A stretch of 64,000 nt of DNA from Gammaproteobacteria bacterium (GCA_030425195.1 JAUIAV010000012.1:62001-126000); one strand, 5' to 3'; positions 1-9,605 are shown, counted from the stretch's first letter. Notes: a model not told the origin generated them from the sequence alone. Program-made: numbers and translations.

Positions 1-1275
1 CCCAGAAGACCTGATCGAAGTAAGGCCGCTCCTCGTTGTTCACCCGGATCGTGCGTTCCCCGAAGGTCCGCTGGTCGTGCTCGAATGCGGCTGTCGGCAT
101 CACAGGCGTGATCAGTACGTCATGCTGCTCGAAGAACTGGTGCCAGTGCCAGCGCAGATGGTCGCGCCGTTCGTTGTACGCCTTCCAGGTTCTGAAGCTC
201 GAGGTCTGAGCCCGGAATACCTTTGCCGCTTCGCTCGCGTCGGCGGGATCGAGGCGATCCACATAGCGTTGCAGCGATTCGTAGCTTTCTTCCGGCATAC
301 GGGACGCCATGGTCGCCTGCAGCAGGTTCTGATACACCTCGTGTGATTCCGCAGCGGTGAAAGCCGGTCTTGCGGAGGCGTTCACCTCGGCACCGGCGGC
401 TCGACAGGCCTCGGCTACCGCGTCCACGCGGGCCCGCACCTCGGTATCCACCGGACACTGTGCGTCGTCGTTCCATACCGCGACTCTGAGCCCCTCGAGG
501 CCTTCTGTCGGAAACTCGGGCAGATCGAGTCTGAAACCGCGGCTGCGGATGGGGTCGGGTCCGGCCATCTGCCGGAGCGCCGTATCCAGATCCTCAGCGG
601 AACGGGCCATGGGGCCGATCACGGAGATGTCCGAGGTGCTGCGGATGTCACCCGGTGGTGAGTGGCCACGCATCCAGACGAGATTGTGCGTAGGCTTGTG
701 ACCGAAGACGCCGCAGAAATGCGCAGGATTTCTGATCGAGCCGCCGATGTCGGAACCGGCCTCGAGCCCCGTCAGACCGGCGGCCAGCGCGGCGGCGGAG
801 CCTCCGGACGAGCCGCCGGGAATCCGATCGTGGTCGTACGGATTGCTGGTGGTGCCGTAGATGTCGTTGTAGCTCTGAAAATCCGCCAGAGAGAGCGGTA
901 CGTTGGTCTTCCCGAAGATGATGGCACCTGCAGCCTTCAGTCGTTTCACGGCTTCGGCGTCTTCGCCGGCGATGTTGTCCTTCCAGTCCGGATTGCCCCA
1001 GGTGGTGGGTGTGCCGGCCAGGTTGTAGGACTCCTTGATCGTCATCGGCACGCCGTGCAGCGGTCCCAGAGGACCGCCTCCGGCAGCGGCTCTGTCGGCG
1101 GCGGCCGCTTCTTCGAGCGCCCGTTCGCGGACGTCCACAACGATGGCATTCAGCGCTCCGTTGTACTCGTCTACCCGGGCCAGATACATCTTCAGCAGCT
1201 CCACGGCGGAAATGTCGCGCCGTTTCACGGCGGCTGCCAGCTCTGTGGCGGATGCGAACGCGAGATCGCTCATTG
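1..1275 (-). CDS. Amidase signature family hydrolase (3' end cut off by window edge)
   Basis: This is an amidase-signature serine hydrolase, a family that cleaves amides to carboxylate plus ammonia or amine. It reads from ATG at 1275 through codon 425 without a stop, so the C-terminus lies outside the window. The catalytic triad is visible: Lys80 in MTIKE, the cis-Ser in GGSSGGS near residues 153-159, and the nucleophile Ser179 in GSDIGGSIRNPA. An AGGAGG ribosome-binding site sits a few bases before the ATG and supports the start. It is transcribed away from the reductase at 1334, with about 60 bases of shared upstream DNA. The substrate cannot be told from sequence; members include aryl-amidases, Glu-tRNA amidotransferase A and fatty-acid amide hydrolases. 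No GatB or GatC is seen here, so an amidotransferase role is unlikely. Confidence 0.9.
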
Positions 1276-1333
1276 CGCCTCCTCGGTGATCGGGGCATGT
1301 TATCACGCAGCACTAATACAAGGAGGAGTAGAG

Positions 1334-2353
1334 ATGACGGTAAACAGACAATGGCTGCTTGCCCGGCGGCCACAGGGGATGGTGACGGAAGAGAACTTCG
1401 AGTACCGGGAATCGCCGGTGCCGGAACCGGGTAAAGGCCAGGTGCTGGTTCGCAATCTGTATCTGTCTTTCGACCCGACGCAGCGGGGATGGATGGAAGA
1501 CCGGGAGAGCTATATGCCGCCGGTGGGAATCGGTGAACCCATGCGGGCGGGCTCCGTCGCTCAGGTGGTTGCGTCCAATCATCCCGGCTATGCCGCCGGT
1601 GATCTGGTGCAGACCCTGGGCGGCTGGCAGGACTATCTCGTCGTGGACGGGAGTGCCGGCGGGATCGGGCTCTCCCGGCTGCCGCCCGGGGTGACACCCC
1701 AGATGGCGCTCGGCGTGCTGGGCACCACCGGGCAGACCGCCTACTTCGGCATGCTCGATCTGGGCCAGCCGGAATCGGGACAGACCGTGCTCGTGTCCGG
1801 CGCGGCCGGAGCCACCGGATCAGTCGCCGGCCAGATCGCCAGAATCAAAGGCTGCCGGGTGATCGGCATCGCCGGAGGCCCGGACAAGTGCCGCTGGCTC
1901 AAGGAGGAGGCGCGCTTCGACGACGTGATCGATTACAAGTCCGAGAATGTGGACAGCCGGATCGGGGAACTGTGTCCGGACCGGGTGGACGTTTTCTTCG
2001 ACAACGTGGGCGGCGACATCCTCGAGGCAGCCCTCAATCACATCAATCTGCGGGCCCGCATCGTGCTCTGCGGCGGTATCTCGGGTTACAACGCGACGGA
2101 GCCGCAGCCGGGCCCGACCAACCTCATGAATCTGGTGGTCATGCGTGCGCGCATGGAGGGGTTCATCGTCATCGACTATGTGGACCGGTTCGCCGAAGGG
2201 GCGGCAGCGCTTGCGGGCTGGATGCAGAGCGGCGAACTCGTGCACAGAGACGACGTTCAGGAAGGGTTCGAGAACATTCCGGCGACACTCAATCGCCTCT
2301 TTACCGGTCAGAACATCGGCAAACAGATGCTGAAGATCGCCGAACCGAGCTGA
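1334..2353 (+). CDS. Zinc-free MDR-family NADPH-dependent reductase (CurA/PTGR-like)
   Basis: A 339-residue zinc-independent medium-chain reductase of the curcumin reductase/prostaglandin reductase group, expected to reduce the double bond of enones with NADPH. The nucleotide-binding stretch SGAAGATGSVAGQIA near residue 155 and the following GCRVIGIAGG, then DKCRWL, are typical. The N-terminal SFDPTQRGWM is the usual substrate-side motif of this group. The frame is open far upstream, but the start at 1334 is set by GGAGGAG just before the ATG and by family length. No Cys/His zinc ligands are present. It stands alone, divergent from the amidase and convergent with the CoA-transferase. Confidence 0.88.
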   Translation: MTVNRQWLLARRPQGMVTEENFEYRESPVPEPGKGQVLVRNLYLSFDPTQRGWMEDRESYMPPVGIGEPMRAGSVAQVVASNHPGYAAGDLVQTLGGWQDYLVVDGSAGGIGLSRLPPGVTPQMALGVLGTTGQTAYFGMLDLGQPESGQTVLVSGAAGATGSVAGQIARIKGCRVIGIAGGPDKCRWLKEEARFDDVIDYKSENVDSRIGELCPDRVDVFFDNVGGDILEAALNHINLRARIVLCGGISGYNATEPQPGPTNLMNLVVMRARMEGFIVIDYVDRFAEGAAALAGWMQSGELVHRDDVQEGFENIPATLNRLFTGQNIGKQMLKIAEPS

Positions 2354-2375
2354 GCGGTAACCGGACTGGCCCCGG

Positions 2376-3602
2376 TCATCCCGCCGGGGTCGGCCCGATG
2401 GCGCCTTCGTCGATCAGTCGGGCGATTTCGTCAGCCTCGACGCCGAGTTCCGCCAGGATGTCCCGGTTGTGCTGACCGATCCCGGGGGCTCGTGTCCGGA
2501 TTCTGACCGGTGTGCGGGAAAAGTTCACGGCCGGAGCGGCGAGGGGGATCTCCTGCCCGTCCACCTCCACGGTCTGCATCATGTCCCGGGAGCGGATGTG
2601 GCTGTCGCTGGCAGCCTCGGCATAGGTATTCACCCGACAGGCGGGCAGCCCCAGATCGGCAAAGGTGCCCACCACCTCGCTCACGCTGCGCCCGGCGCAC
2701 CACCCGGCCAGCAGTCCGTCGAGCTCGTCCCGGCGGCTGAGCCGCGCGAGCAGATCCAGCCCGGCCAGATCATTGCGGCCCATCAGATCCGCCAGCGTCC
2801 GCCAGTGACTGTCCAGCAGCACACCGGCGAACGCGAGACCATCCGTGCAGTCATAGGCGTTCACCGGGGCCGCGATGCCGAACTGATTACCCCAACGGGG
2901 CAGATCGATGCCGAGTGCCCCGGCGGTCGGCAGGCCGTTGCTCTGGAAGAACAGACTGTCGACCAGTGCCACATCCAGGTGCTGGCCTTCGCCGGTCTGG
3001 TCCCGGTGCCTGAGCGCTGCCATGGCCCCCATGGCCGCATGCAGGCCGCTCAGATCGTCACCGAGGAACGTGGGAGCTTTGACCGGACCGCCTTCCGGAT
3101 TGCCGTTGAGGGAAGAAAATCCGGAATAGCTCTGGGCGACGGGATCGTAGCCGACCCGGTCGGACAGCTCGCCGAACTGACCGTAGCCGCTGATGGAGAC
3201 ATAGATGATGTCCGGTTTGGCGGCGCGGACGTGCTCATAGCCGAGACCCCAGTCCGCCAGGGTGCCGGGCCGGAAATTCTCGATCAGGATGTCGGTGCTG
3301 CGGCAGAGGCGGAGAAACAGTGCACGGCCGCCATCCGTTCTGAGATCCAGACTCAGATTCCGCTTGTTCCGGTTTACCGTCTCGTTGGGGATGGTGCTGG
3401 AAGAATCCGGAATCAGTGGAGGCAGCCGACGGATGACCTCACCATCGGGGTGCTCGATCTTGATCACGTCCGCGCCGTAGTCCGCGAGGATGCAGCCGGC
3501 CATGGGGCCGGCCCATGTGGTGGTGGTTTCCAGCACCCGGATACCCGCCAGCGGACCGGTCAGATCCTCTCGAGCCTCGGCGAAGAAATCTGATTTGTCC
3601 AT
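2376..3602 (-). CDS. CaiB/BaiF family (class III) CoA-transferase
   Basis: A 408-residue family III CoA-transferase, which moves CoA between carboxylic acids through an aspartyl-CoA intermediate. The N-terminal signature (LAGIRVLE, ADYGADVIKIEHP) and NRNKRNLSLDL are characteristic. The likely catalytic Asp lies in FLGDDLSGLHAAMG near residue 176. It ends a leftward gene set MATE exporter, quinone oxidoreductase, CoA-transferase, with 16 bases to the oxidoreductase. A GAGG site six bases before the ATG supports the start. The acyl substrate is unknown; many relatives act in degradation of aromatic, bile or terpenoid acids. Confidence 0.9.
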   Translation of the reverse strand: MDKSDFFAEAREDLTGPLAGIRVLETTTTWAGPMAGCILADYGADVIKIEHPDGEVIRRLPPLIPDSSSTIPNETVNRNKRNLSLDLRTDGGRALFLRLCRSTDILIENFRPGTLADWGLGYEHVRAAKPDIIYVSISGYGQFGELSDRVGYDPVAQSYSGFSSLNGNPEGGPVKAPTFLGDDLSGLHAAMGAMAALRHRDQTGEGQHLDVALVDSLFFQSNGLPTAGALGIDLPRWGNQFGIAAPVNAYDCTDGLAFAGVLLDSHWRTLADLMGRNDLAGLDLLARLSRRDELDGLLAGWCAGRSVSEVVGTFADLGLPACRVNTYAEAASDSHIRSRDMMQTVEVDGQEIPLAAPAVNFSRTPVRIRTRAPGIGQHNRDILAELGVEADEIARLIDEGAIGPTPAG

Positions 3603-3618
3603 GCTGACCTCGACAGTT

Positions 3619-4590
3619 TCAGGGAACGATGACCGTGGAGCCGGTGGTCTTCCTGCCCTCGAGATCCGTGTGTGCCTGGACCAGTTCTGAGAGGGGATAG
3701 CGCTGGTTGATGTGGATTTTCACGGCACCGTTGCTCAGCACTTCGAAAAACCGTTCAGCGAGCGTGCGCAGGTCTTCCGTGCTGGCACTGTAGTGCGCGA
3801 GAGAAGGTCGGGTGAAGAACAGTGAGCCGCGGTTCTGCAGATCGTGCGGGGCAACACTCGGTGCGTTCCCGGAGGCATTTCCGAAGCTCACGAACATGCC
3901 CAGAGGCGCGAGGCTGTCGAGCGATGCCTCGAAGGTGTCCTTGCCCACACCGTCGTAGACCACATTGACTCCTTTGCCGTCCGTGAACGCGCGCACCTGC
4001 CCGGCCACATTCTCCTCGCGGTAGAGGATCGTGTGGTCCGCGCCGTTGTCACGGGCCATCGCGGCCTTCTCGGGACTGCCGGCCGTGCCGATGACTTTCG
4101 CCCCGAGATGGCGGGCCCACTGGCAGAGAATGAGTCCGGTACCGCCGGCTGCCGCGTGCACGAGCACGTCGTGCTCGGCTCGAACCGGGAAGGTTCTGGT
4201 CAGCAGATAGGCGGCGGTCAGACCTTTCAGCAGGCTCGCCGCGGCGACTTCCTCGCTGACCCCGTCAGGCAGCCTGACCAGACGGCTGGCGGGCATGTGG
4301 ATGGCTTCCGCATAAGCGCCGAGCCCGCCGGAGTACGCGACCCGATCGCCGATGGTAATGCCTTCCACGCCTTCTCCGACCGCCTCAACGATGCCGGCAC
4401 CTTCCACGCCGAGGCGGCTGGGCAATGGCAGCGGGTACAGGCCGCTTCGATGGTAGGTGTCGATGTAGTTCAGTCCGATCGCCGTATGCCGGACGTGAGC
4501 CATGCCCGGACCCGGAGCTCCGAGATCCTCCTCCTCCCAGCGCATCACTTCAGGCCCGCCGGGCTCGTGGATCCGATAAACGCCTACCAT
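3619..4590 (-). CDS. Quinone oxidoreductase family protein (zinc-free MDR)
   Basis: A 323-residue QOR-type MDR enzyme, probably an NADPH:quinone or enone reductase. The start VYRIHEPGGPEVMRW is typical, VHAAAGGTGLILCQWAR is the QOR signature around residues 142-157, and KVIGTAGSPEKAAMAR forms the NADPH-binding strand. The frame runs upstream to 4776, but GGGAGAAG before the ATG at 4590 and family alignment set the start. It lies between the MATE exporter (34 bases upstream) and the CoA-transferase (16 bases downstream), so co-transcription is likely. Confidence 0.9.
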   Translation of the reverse strand: MVGVYRIHEPGGPEVMRWEEEDLGAPGPGMAHVRHTAIGLNYIDTYHRSGLYPLPLPSRLGVEGAGIVEAVGEGVEGITIGDRVAYSGGLGAYAEAIHMPASRLVRLPDGVSEEVAAASLLKGLTAAYLLTRTFPVRAEHDVLVHAAAGGTGLILCQWARHLGAKVIGTAGSPEKAAMARDNGADHTILYREENVAGQVRAFTDGKGVNVVYDGVGKDTFEASLDSLAPLGMFVSFGNASGNAPSVAPHDLQNRGSLFFTRPSLAHYSASTEDLRTLAERFFEVLSNGAVKIHINQRYPLSELVQAHTDLEGRKTTGSTVIVP

Positions 4591-4624
4591 GGTCTTCTCC
4601 CGGGAAATGACGACTGGCTGAACA

Positions 4625-5971
4625 CTAACGCATTGCCGGGACAGCAGCATCCGGAAAGAAACGGTGCCTGAACCAGAGGAAGCCGAGGATGCCCATTGCC
4701 CCGTTGCTGATGGCGGTGGCAATGAACACCCCCTTGTAGCCGAGCAGCATGTCCAGCAGATAGGCCAGCGGCACATAGAGAACGAACATGCGGGAGAAGG
4801 AGAGTGCCGTGGAAGGGAGCGGGCTGCCGAGCGCGTTGAAGGAAGCGGATGCCATCATCAGGACACCCCACAGACCGTAGGACCAGGGCACCACCGCCAG
4901 ATACCAGGCGGCGGTGCTGATCACGGCCTCCGAGTTGTCCACGATGCGGGATACGGGTTCACCGAGCAGCATCAGCGGCAGCGCCACCAGGAGACCCCAG
5001 CCGATGCAGAAAAGATAGGTTACCCGCAATCCCTCTCGGACCCGCTCCGGCCGGCCGGCGCCCCAGTTCTGGCCGACGAACGGACCGATGCTCGCGGATA
5101 GTGCGAACAGCACCATCACGGCCACGGATTCGATGCGCGTGGCGACACCGAAACCGGCCACCACGACCTCTCCGTGACCGGCCAGCATGCGGGTGATGAT
5201 TGCGCTGGAGACCGGACCGATGAGCTGAGTCGCCATGGCCGGGAAGCCGACCTGCATGATCCGCCGCACCGAATCTGCGAAGCCTTCGAACAGGTTGTGT
5301 GTGCTGATGAGCCCGCCACGATGCACGTAGTAGATGAGCACGGCCGCTGTCCCGAAACGGGATATGGCGGCTGCGACGGCTGCACCGGTCAGCTCCATGC
5401 GTGGCAGACCGAACCAGCCGAAAATGAGAATCGGATCGATAGCCAGGTTTGCCAGGGCGCCCAGCGTCATCACCAGGCCCGGAACGTTCGCGTTGCCGTT
5501 GGCTCGCATGATGTTGCCGGTCACCATGGTCATGGTGAACAGCAGGATGGTCGGATAGTAGACGTCCAGATAGCTGTGAATGAGGGGCAGCAGATCGGGC
5601 GAAGCGCCGAGCATCAGGAAGACCGGATCGATCGTGAGGTAGCCGATCAGCGAGAGCACGGACATCGAGAAAAAGACGAGCAGCATGGCGTGGGTGCCGA
5701 GACGCCGGACGTCGCCCGATGCTCCTGCGCCCACGCTTCTTGCGATCACCGAGGAGGTGCCGATACCGATTCCGAGCGCGATGCTGGAAAGGATCATCAC
5801 CACGGGAAAGGTGAAGGTGATGGCTGCCAGGTGCTGCGTGCCGAGCTGGCCGATGAACCCGATTTCCAGCATGCCCACGATGATGTTGGCCGAAATGCCG
5901 GCCATCATCGGTGCCGTCAGCTTTAGCAGGGAAGTGGTGACGGGGCCCTGACTCAGGTCTCTGCTCGACAT
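4625..5971 (-). CDS. MATE family efflux transporter
   Basis: A 448-residue inner-membrane MATE-fold protein with about twelve hydrophobic segments arranged as two similar halves. The first half carries PMMAGISANIIVGMLEIGFIG and a glycine/serine-rich GIGIGTSSVIARSVG typical of the family. The second half repeats the pattern (QLIGPVSSAIITRM). It would export cationic or hydrophobic compounds using Na+ or H+ gradients. It heads a leftward group with the oxidoreductase and CoA-transferase. Its start codon is only about 50 bases from the divergent esterase, so both promoters must overlap coding DNA. The substrate is unknown. Confidence 0.9.
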   Translation of the reverse strand: MSSRDLSQGPVTTSLLKLTAPMMAGISANIIVGMLEIGFIGQLGTQHLAAITFTFPVVMILSSIALGIGIGTSSVIARSVGAGASGDVRRLGTHAMLLVFFSMSVLSLIGYLTIDPVFLMLGASPDLLPLIHSYLDVYYPTILLFTMTMVTGNIMRANGNANVPGLVMTLGALANLAIDPILIFGWFGLPRMELTGAAVAAAISRFGTAAVLIYYVHRGGLISTHNLFEGFADSVRRIMQVGFPAMATQLIGPVSSAIITRMLAGHGEVVVAGFGVATRIESVAVMVLFALSASIGPFVGQNWGAGRPERVREGLRVTYLFCIGWGLLVALPLMLLGEPVSRIVDNSEAVISTAAWYLAVVPWSYGLWGVLMMASASFNALGSPLPSTALSFSRMFVLYVPLAYLLDMLLGYKGVFIATAISNGAMGILGFLWFRHRFFPDAAVPAMR

Positions 5972-6017
5972 TAACTGCTATGCTGCGACCGGTCAGGCGC
6001 CTTTTGGGGAAGACGCT

Positions 6018-7169
6018 ATTCAACTTGAACTCCAGGGAGATGTCGATGCGGCCTTTGCACCCGTGGCAGAGGCGTTCCTGGCCGGCTTCTCGGAAGGTCG
6101 CGACGTCGGTGCCGCGCTTGCCGTGGTGGCTGGCGGCGAGCTGGTCGTCGATCTCTGGGCCGGTCACCGGGATCGGAAGAAGACCGAACCCTGGCAGGCA
6201 GACACGCTGTGCTGTCTGTTCTCCGCAACCAAGGGTATCGCCGCGATCTGTGTGCTGCAGGCGGTGGCGGAAGGAACACTGGATCTCGATGAACCGCTCT
6301 GCGTTGCCTGGCCGGAATTCGGCACTGAGATAAAAGCGGAGATCACCCTCCGCCAGGTACTTTCCCACAGATCCGGGATGGTCGGCTTCCATGCACCGGT
6401 GGAGAGCAGTCTGCTCTATGACTGGGAAGGCTTCTGCAGTGCCCTGGCTGAAGAGGATCCCTGGTGGATACCCGGAACCCGGCACGGCTATCAGGCCAGA
6501 ACCTTCGGCTTTCTGCTGGGTGAAGTGCTGCGCCGCAGGTGCGGTCTGACCATCGGCGAGTGGTTCAGCAGGAAGCTGGCGGGTCCGAACGCGCTGGATC
6601 TCCACATCGGGCTCACCGAATCGAACCTCGGACGGTGTGCACAGATGCTCCCGGCGAGGGTGAAGGCCGGCGGCGGTGGTATGCCGGTGAGCGCCCGAGA
6701 GATGATGAAGGCGATGCAGGACAGAACCACCCCCACCTGGGCAGCGTTTCAGAATCCCTCGCCGGGACCTGGCTACATGAACACGACTGAGTTCCGGCAG
6801 GCGGAACTGCCGGCGATGAACGGACACGGCACTGCAAGGGATCTGGCCCGGTTGTATGCCGGTCTACCGGCGTTGCTGCCCGAGCCTCTGCTCGCGGAGG
6901 CGACACGCGTGCATTCGTCAGGCCGGGATCAGGTTCTCTGTGCGCCTTCGCAGTTCGGTCTCGGATTCATGGTTCACGCGGACGAGGCGCCCATTGGCGT
7001 TCGGCCCGGCACCTTCGGCCACGCGGGTGCGGGCGGATCCATGGCATTCTATGACCCGTCAGCCGAAGTGGGATTCTGTTTCGTGATGAACCAGATGCAG
7101 GCGGGTGTGGTGACGGGCGGCACTTCGGCGGTCACCTGTGCCGAAGCGGTTTACGGAATTCTCGAGTGA
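6018..7169 (+). CDS. Beta-lactamase-fold serine hydrolase (EstB/class C-like esterase)
   Basis: A roughly 383-residue serine hydrolase of the penicillin-binding-protein/beta-lactamase fold, likely an esterase. The catalytic SxxK is SATK at residues 69-72, the Tyr motif is YQARTFGF, and the third motif region is FGHAGAGGSM. The start is a problem. The conserved N-terminal QLELQGDVDAAF lies upstream of the first usual start (GTG 6063), and this frame has no ATG, GTG or TTG between its upstream stop at 5949 and 6063. I place the start at ATT 6018, which has GGGGAAG five bases upstream. CTG 5961 or a sequencing error are alternatives. About 13 bases separate it from the amidohydrolase, so the two are probably co-transcribed. 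Confidence 0.82.
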   Translation: MQLELQGDVDAAFAPVAEAFLAGFSEGRDVGAALAVVAGGELVVDLWAGHRDRKKTEPWQADTLCCLFSATKGIAAICVLQAVAEGTLDLDEPLCVAWPEFGTEIKAEITLRQVLSHRSGMVGFHAPVESSLLYDWEGFCSALAEEDPWWIPGTRHGYQARTFGFLLGEVLRRRCGLTIGEWFSRKLAGPNALDLHIGLTESNLGRCAQMLPARVKAGGGGMPVSAREMMKAMQDRTTPTWAAFQNPSPGPGYMNTTEFRQAELPAMNGHGTARDLARLYAGLPALLPEPLLAEATRVHSSGRDQVLCAPSQFGLGFMVHADEAPIGVRPGTFGHAGAGGSMAFYDPSAEVGFCFVMNQMQAGVVTGGTSAVTCAEAVYGILE

Positions 7170-7182
7170 GCGGGGAATGACC

Positions 7183-8256
7183 ATGGTTGTAGACTCCGAT
7201 GCGCATGTACTGGAACCGGCCACCCTCTGGCAGGACTATCTGGAAGAGCGATATCGGGATCGCGCTATCCGGATCGAGGAAGAGGACGGTGCGGAGCAGC
7301 TCATCATCGGCGAAGAGGTGGTGCTGCAGGGCGTCGTGGCCGGGCTCGGTGGTGCCGAGGACAGCAAGGCCGCGCTGTTTTCAGGGCAGCGTTCATATGT
7401 CCGGGACAATCCGCTGGACAGCTATGACCCGCATGCGCGACTCAAGCGCATGGATGAATGGGGAATCCGCAGGAGTGTCCTCTTTCCCACCATCTGTATT
7501 CTGCCGTTTCCGACAGATGATCAGGACCTCGCAAGCGCCTACTGTCGTGCCTACAACACCTGGATGGCCGAGTTCTGCCAGGCAGACCCTGACCGGCTTG
7601 CTGCCGTTGCAGTCATCAACTGGCATGACCTGGATGAAGCGGTAAAGGAACTGGATCGATGTCTAAAGCTGGGTTGTCGTGGTGTTTTCGTTCCTCCCGA
7701 AACGATATCCGGCCATCGCCCTGCGAGCACGCATTTCGATCCTGTCTGGTCACGGCTTCAGGAGGCAGATCTACCAGGCTGTTTCCATGTGATCGTCCGA
7801 TTCAGCGGCGCGGCGCGACCCTTCGCCGAATGGCTGGAAACGACACCAGGGCCTGTATTCAGCTTCGGGCTGGGCGGTACCGGTCAGCTGATCCCAGCGA
7901 TGAGCAGCCTCATAGCGGATCAGCTGTTCGAGCGGTTTCCCCGTGCGAAAGTCGTGAGCGTGGAAGCAGGATGCGGGTATGCGCCGTACCTGATGGACCG
8001 TCTGGATGCGAAGTTCGAAGCGTTCAGGGAAATCCTTCCCTTCGATCGGAAACCGAGCGATCACATCCGCGAGAACTGCTACTTCGTGGCGGAGCAGGGC
8101 GAGCGAACGATCGACTCAGCGCTAGAGCTCGTCGGGCAGAAGAACATTCTCTGGGGAAGCGACTATCCGCATGTGGATGCCCTGGATGTGGCGTCGCACG
8201 TGCCGGGTGATCGAGAGCAGCTCGGTCTGAACGCGGAGGCGGTGTTCAAGCTCTGA
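7183..8256 (+). CDS. Amidohydrolase_2 family metal-dependent hydrolase
   Basis: A 357-residue TIM-barrel amidohydrolase related to ACMSD/gamma-resorcylate decarboxylase. Metal-site motifs are visible: DSDAHVLEP at the N-terminus, FHVIVRFSG in the middle and WGSDYPHVD near the C-terminus. The enzyme would decarboxylate or hydrolyse an aromatic or cyclic substrate, which cannot be specified. ATG 7177 touches the purine-rich CGGGGA, so ATG 7183 (six-base spacing) is the better start; the difference is two residues. It follows the esterase closely. Its last 11 bases overlap the end of the convergent histidine kinase gene. Confidence 0.87.
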   Translation: MVVDSDAHVLEPATLWQDYLEERYRDRAIRIEEEDGAEQLIIGEEVVLQGVVAGLGGAEDSKAALFSGQRSYVRDNPLDSYDPHARLKRMDEWGIRRSVLFPTICILPFPTDDQDLASAYCRAYNTWMAEFCQADPDRLAAVAVINWHDLDEAVKELDRCLKLGCRGVFVPPETISGHRPASTHFDPVWSRLQEADLPGCFHVIVRFSGAARPFAEWLETTPGPVFSFGLGGTGQLIPAMSSLIADQLFERFPRAKVVSVEAGCGYAPYLMDRLDAKFEAFREILPFDRKPSDHIRENCYFVAEQGERTIDSALELVGQKNILWGSDYPHVDALDVASHVPGDREQLGLNAEAVFKL

Positions 8257-9577
8257 CTTTGGGGAACTCCAGGGTGAAGGTCGCATACTCACCCTCTTCC
8301 GAGTCACAGCGGATCGAGCCTCCGATCGACTCCATAACCAGCTTGCAGAAGCTGAGACCGATACCGGCGCCCTGCCCTGTGTGCGTGGTGGTATAGAAGC
8401 GCTCAAAGATGTGGGGTCTGATCGCCGCCGGAATACCGGAGCCGGTGTCATGCACCAGGATTCTCCAGTGTGCGGAATCCTGCTCTGCCCGAATGCTGAT
8501 GTGTCCTTTCCTTGCCTGCTGAACGAAGTAGAGGGCGTTCTTCATCAGATTGAACAGGATGTGGATCACCAGCAGACGAGGCGCCCTCAACTCGAAGTCC
8601 TCGTCAATCTCGATGCGGATGAGATCGCGTTCCCGCTGATTGTTGAACGGATAACGTCGAACAGCCTCTTCTGCTGCCTCGCGAACCGGGAACAGATTCA
8701 TCTCCACATCGGACAGTGACTTGTCCGCGGTGTTTACGAGCAGCATGTCGATGATGGTGTTCGAGTACTCGACTTCGTTCCGGATTGTCCCCAGCGTGTT
8801 GCTCAGAATATCGACCTGACTCTTCCGCAGCTTACCGACCTCGATCCCGGCCGTTTTCGCCTTCTCGTAGGCATCGGTGAGGATCGGCAGCAGATTTCCT
8901 GCGCCTTTCGAAAGGGCGTTGATGCTGGCGAGAGGGGTGCGGAGTTCGTGGGCTAGGTTGGCGCCTATGGCGGAGGCGGCAGCAGCTTTTTCCGAATTGA
9001 TGATTGCTGTTTTCCGATTCGTGAGAATCCCAAAGCCTAGTGCTGTGAGGTAGCCGGTGATCGGGTATACAAACACTCTCTCAAGCTCCGAGAAGTTGGC
9101 GTTTGGATAGGAGAGCGCAGGTAGTAGTGCACACGTGCTAGCTACGAGCCAGAGAAGCGTTGCTAGGGCGCCGTTTACGATTAGCTGGATGAACAGAAAA
9201 AGCGCGATGAAGTACTGCAGAATCCAAATTATGTGGATTTCTTCTCCAGTTGGCGCATAAGCAGCGTTCATGGCCAGCATGAATCCGTAGGTGAACGGAA
9301 AACAGTAGGTGGTTAGAAAAACAAAGTAGAGGTAGAGGTATCGAGATAGTCTGGTGGGGATCCTCCTGTGGAGTATAAGTGGTATAGATAGAACTGCTGC
9401 AGAGGTGCGAACTACAATGGTGTCGTATGTCGGTTGACCGACTACATAGTCTACGATGCCTGCTACTGGTATAAGCCATGCGAGCCAGCCCAGTAGCCTA
9501 AAATGGTCTTGAGAATATAGAGCGCTTCGTTTGGCCGCACGGTCAAGGGAAAGTGACCATCTCGTGAATCTGTTCAT
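8246..9577 (-). CDS. Six-TM sensor histidine kinase resembling quorum-sensing receptor CqsS, without receiver domain
   Basis: A 443-residue membrane histidine kinase. Residues 25-190 form about six hydrophobic segments with almost no periplasmic domain. Then come the H box ANLAHELRTPLASI (His210), the N box NLMKNALYF, G1 DTGSGIP, the F box FERFYTT and G2 GAGIGLSFCK. The sensor layout (VRTSAAVLSIPLILHRRIP, then FPFTYGFMLAMN) and the tail GIGLSFCKLVMESIGGSIRC match what I remember of Vibrio CqsS, the CAI-1 receptor, and less closely Legionella LqsS. CqsS ends in a receiver domain; this protein stops right after the ATPase domain, so phosphate must pass to a separate protein. It lies 28 bases after the unknown gene at 9606, in one operon. 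The sensor half is AT-richer than the kinase half. The ligand is unknown. Confidence 0.85.
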   Translation of the reverse strand: MNRFTRWSLSLDRAAKRSALYSQDHFRLLGWLAWLIPVAGIVDYVVGQPTYDTIVVRTSAAVLSIPLILHRRIPTRLSRYLYLYFVFLTTYCFPFTYGFMLAMNAAYAPTGEEIHIIWILQYFIALFLFIQLIVNGALATLLWLVASTCALLPALSYPNANFSELERVFVYPITGYLTALGFGILTNRKTAIINSEKAAAASAIGANLAHELRTPLASINALSKGAGNLLPILTDAYEKAKTAGIEVGKLRKSQVDILSNTLGTIRNEVEYSNTIIDMLLVNTADKSLSDVEMNLFPVREAAEEAVRRYPFNNQRERDLIRIEIDEDFELRAPRLLVIHILFNLMKNALYFVQQARKGHISIRAEQDSAHWRILVHDTGSGIPAAIRPHIFERFYTTTHTGQGAGIGLSFCKLVMESIGGSIRCDSEEGEYATFTLEFPKVRA

Positions 9578-9605
9578 TCGCGGCGGCAGATTTTTTCACC
9601 AGCGA

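Noticed and set aside
662-1333. N-terminal extension of the reductase gene
   Set aside because: It lies antisense to the clearly coding amidase and the internal ATG at 1334 has a strong ribosome-binding site.
4959-6827. Leftward 622-codon open frame over the MATE and esterase genes
   Set aside because: It is a GC-rich shadow frame; arginine/histidine-rich composition and no domain.
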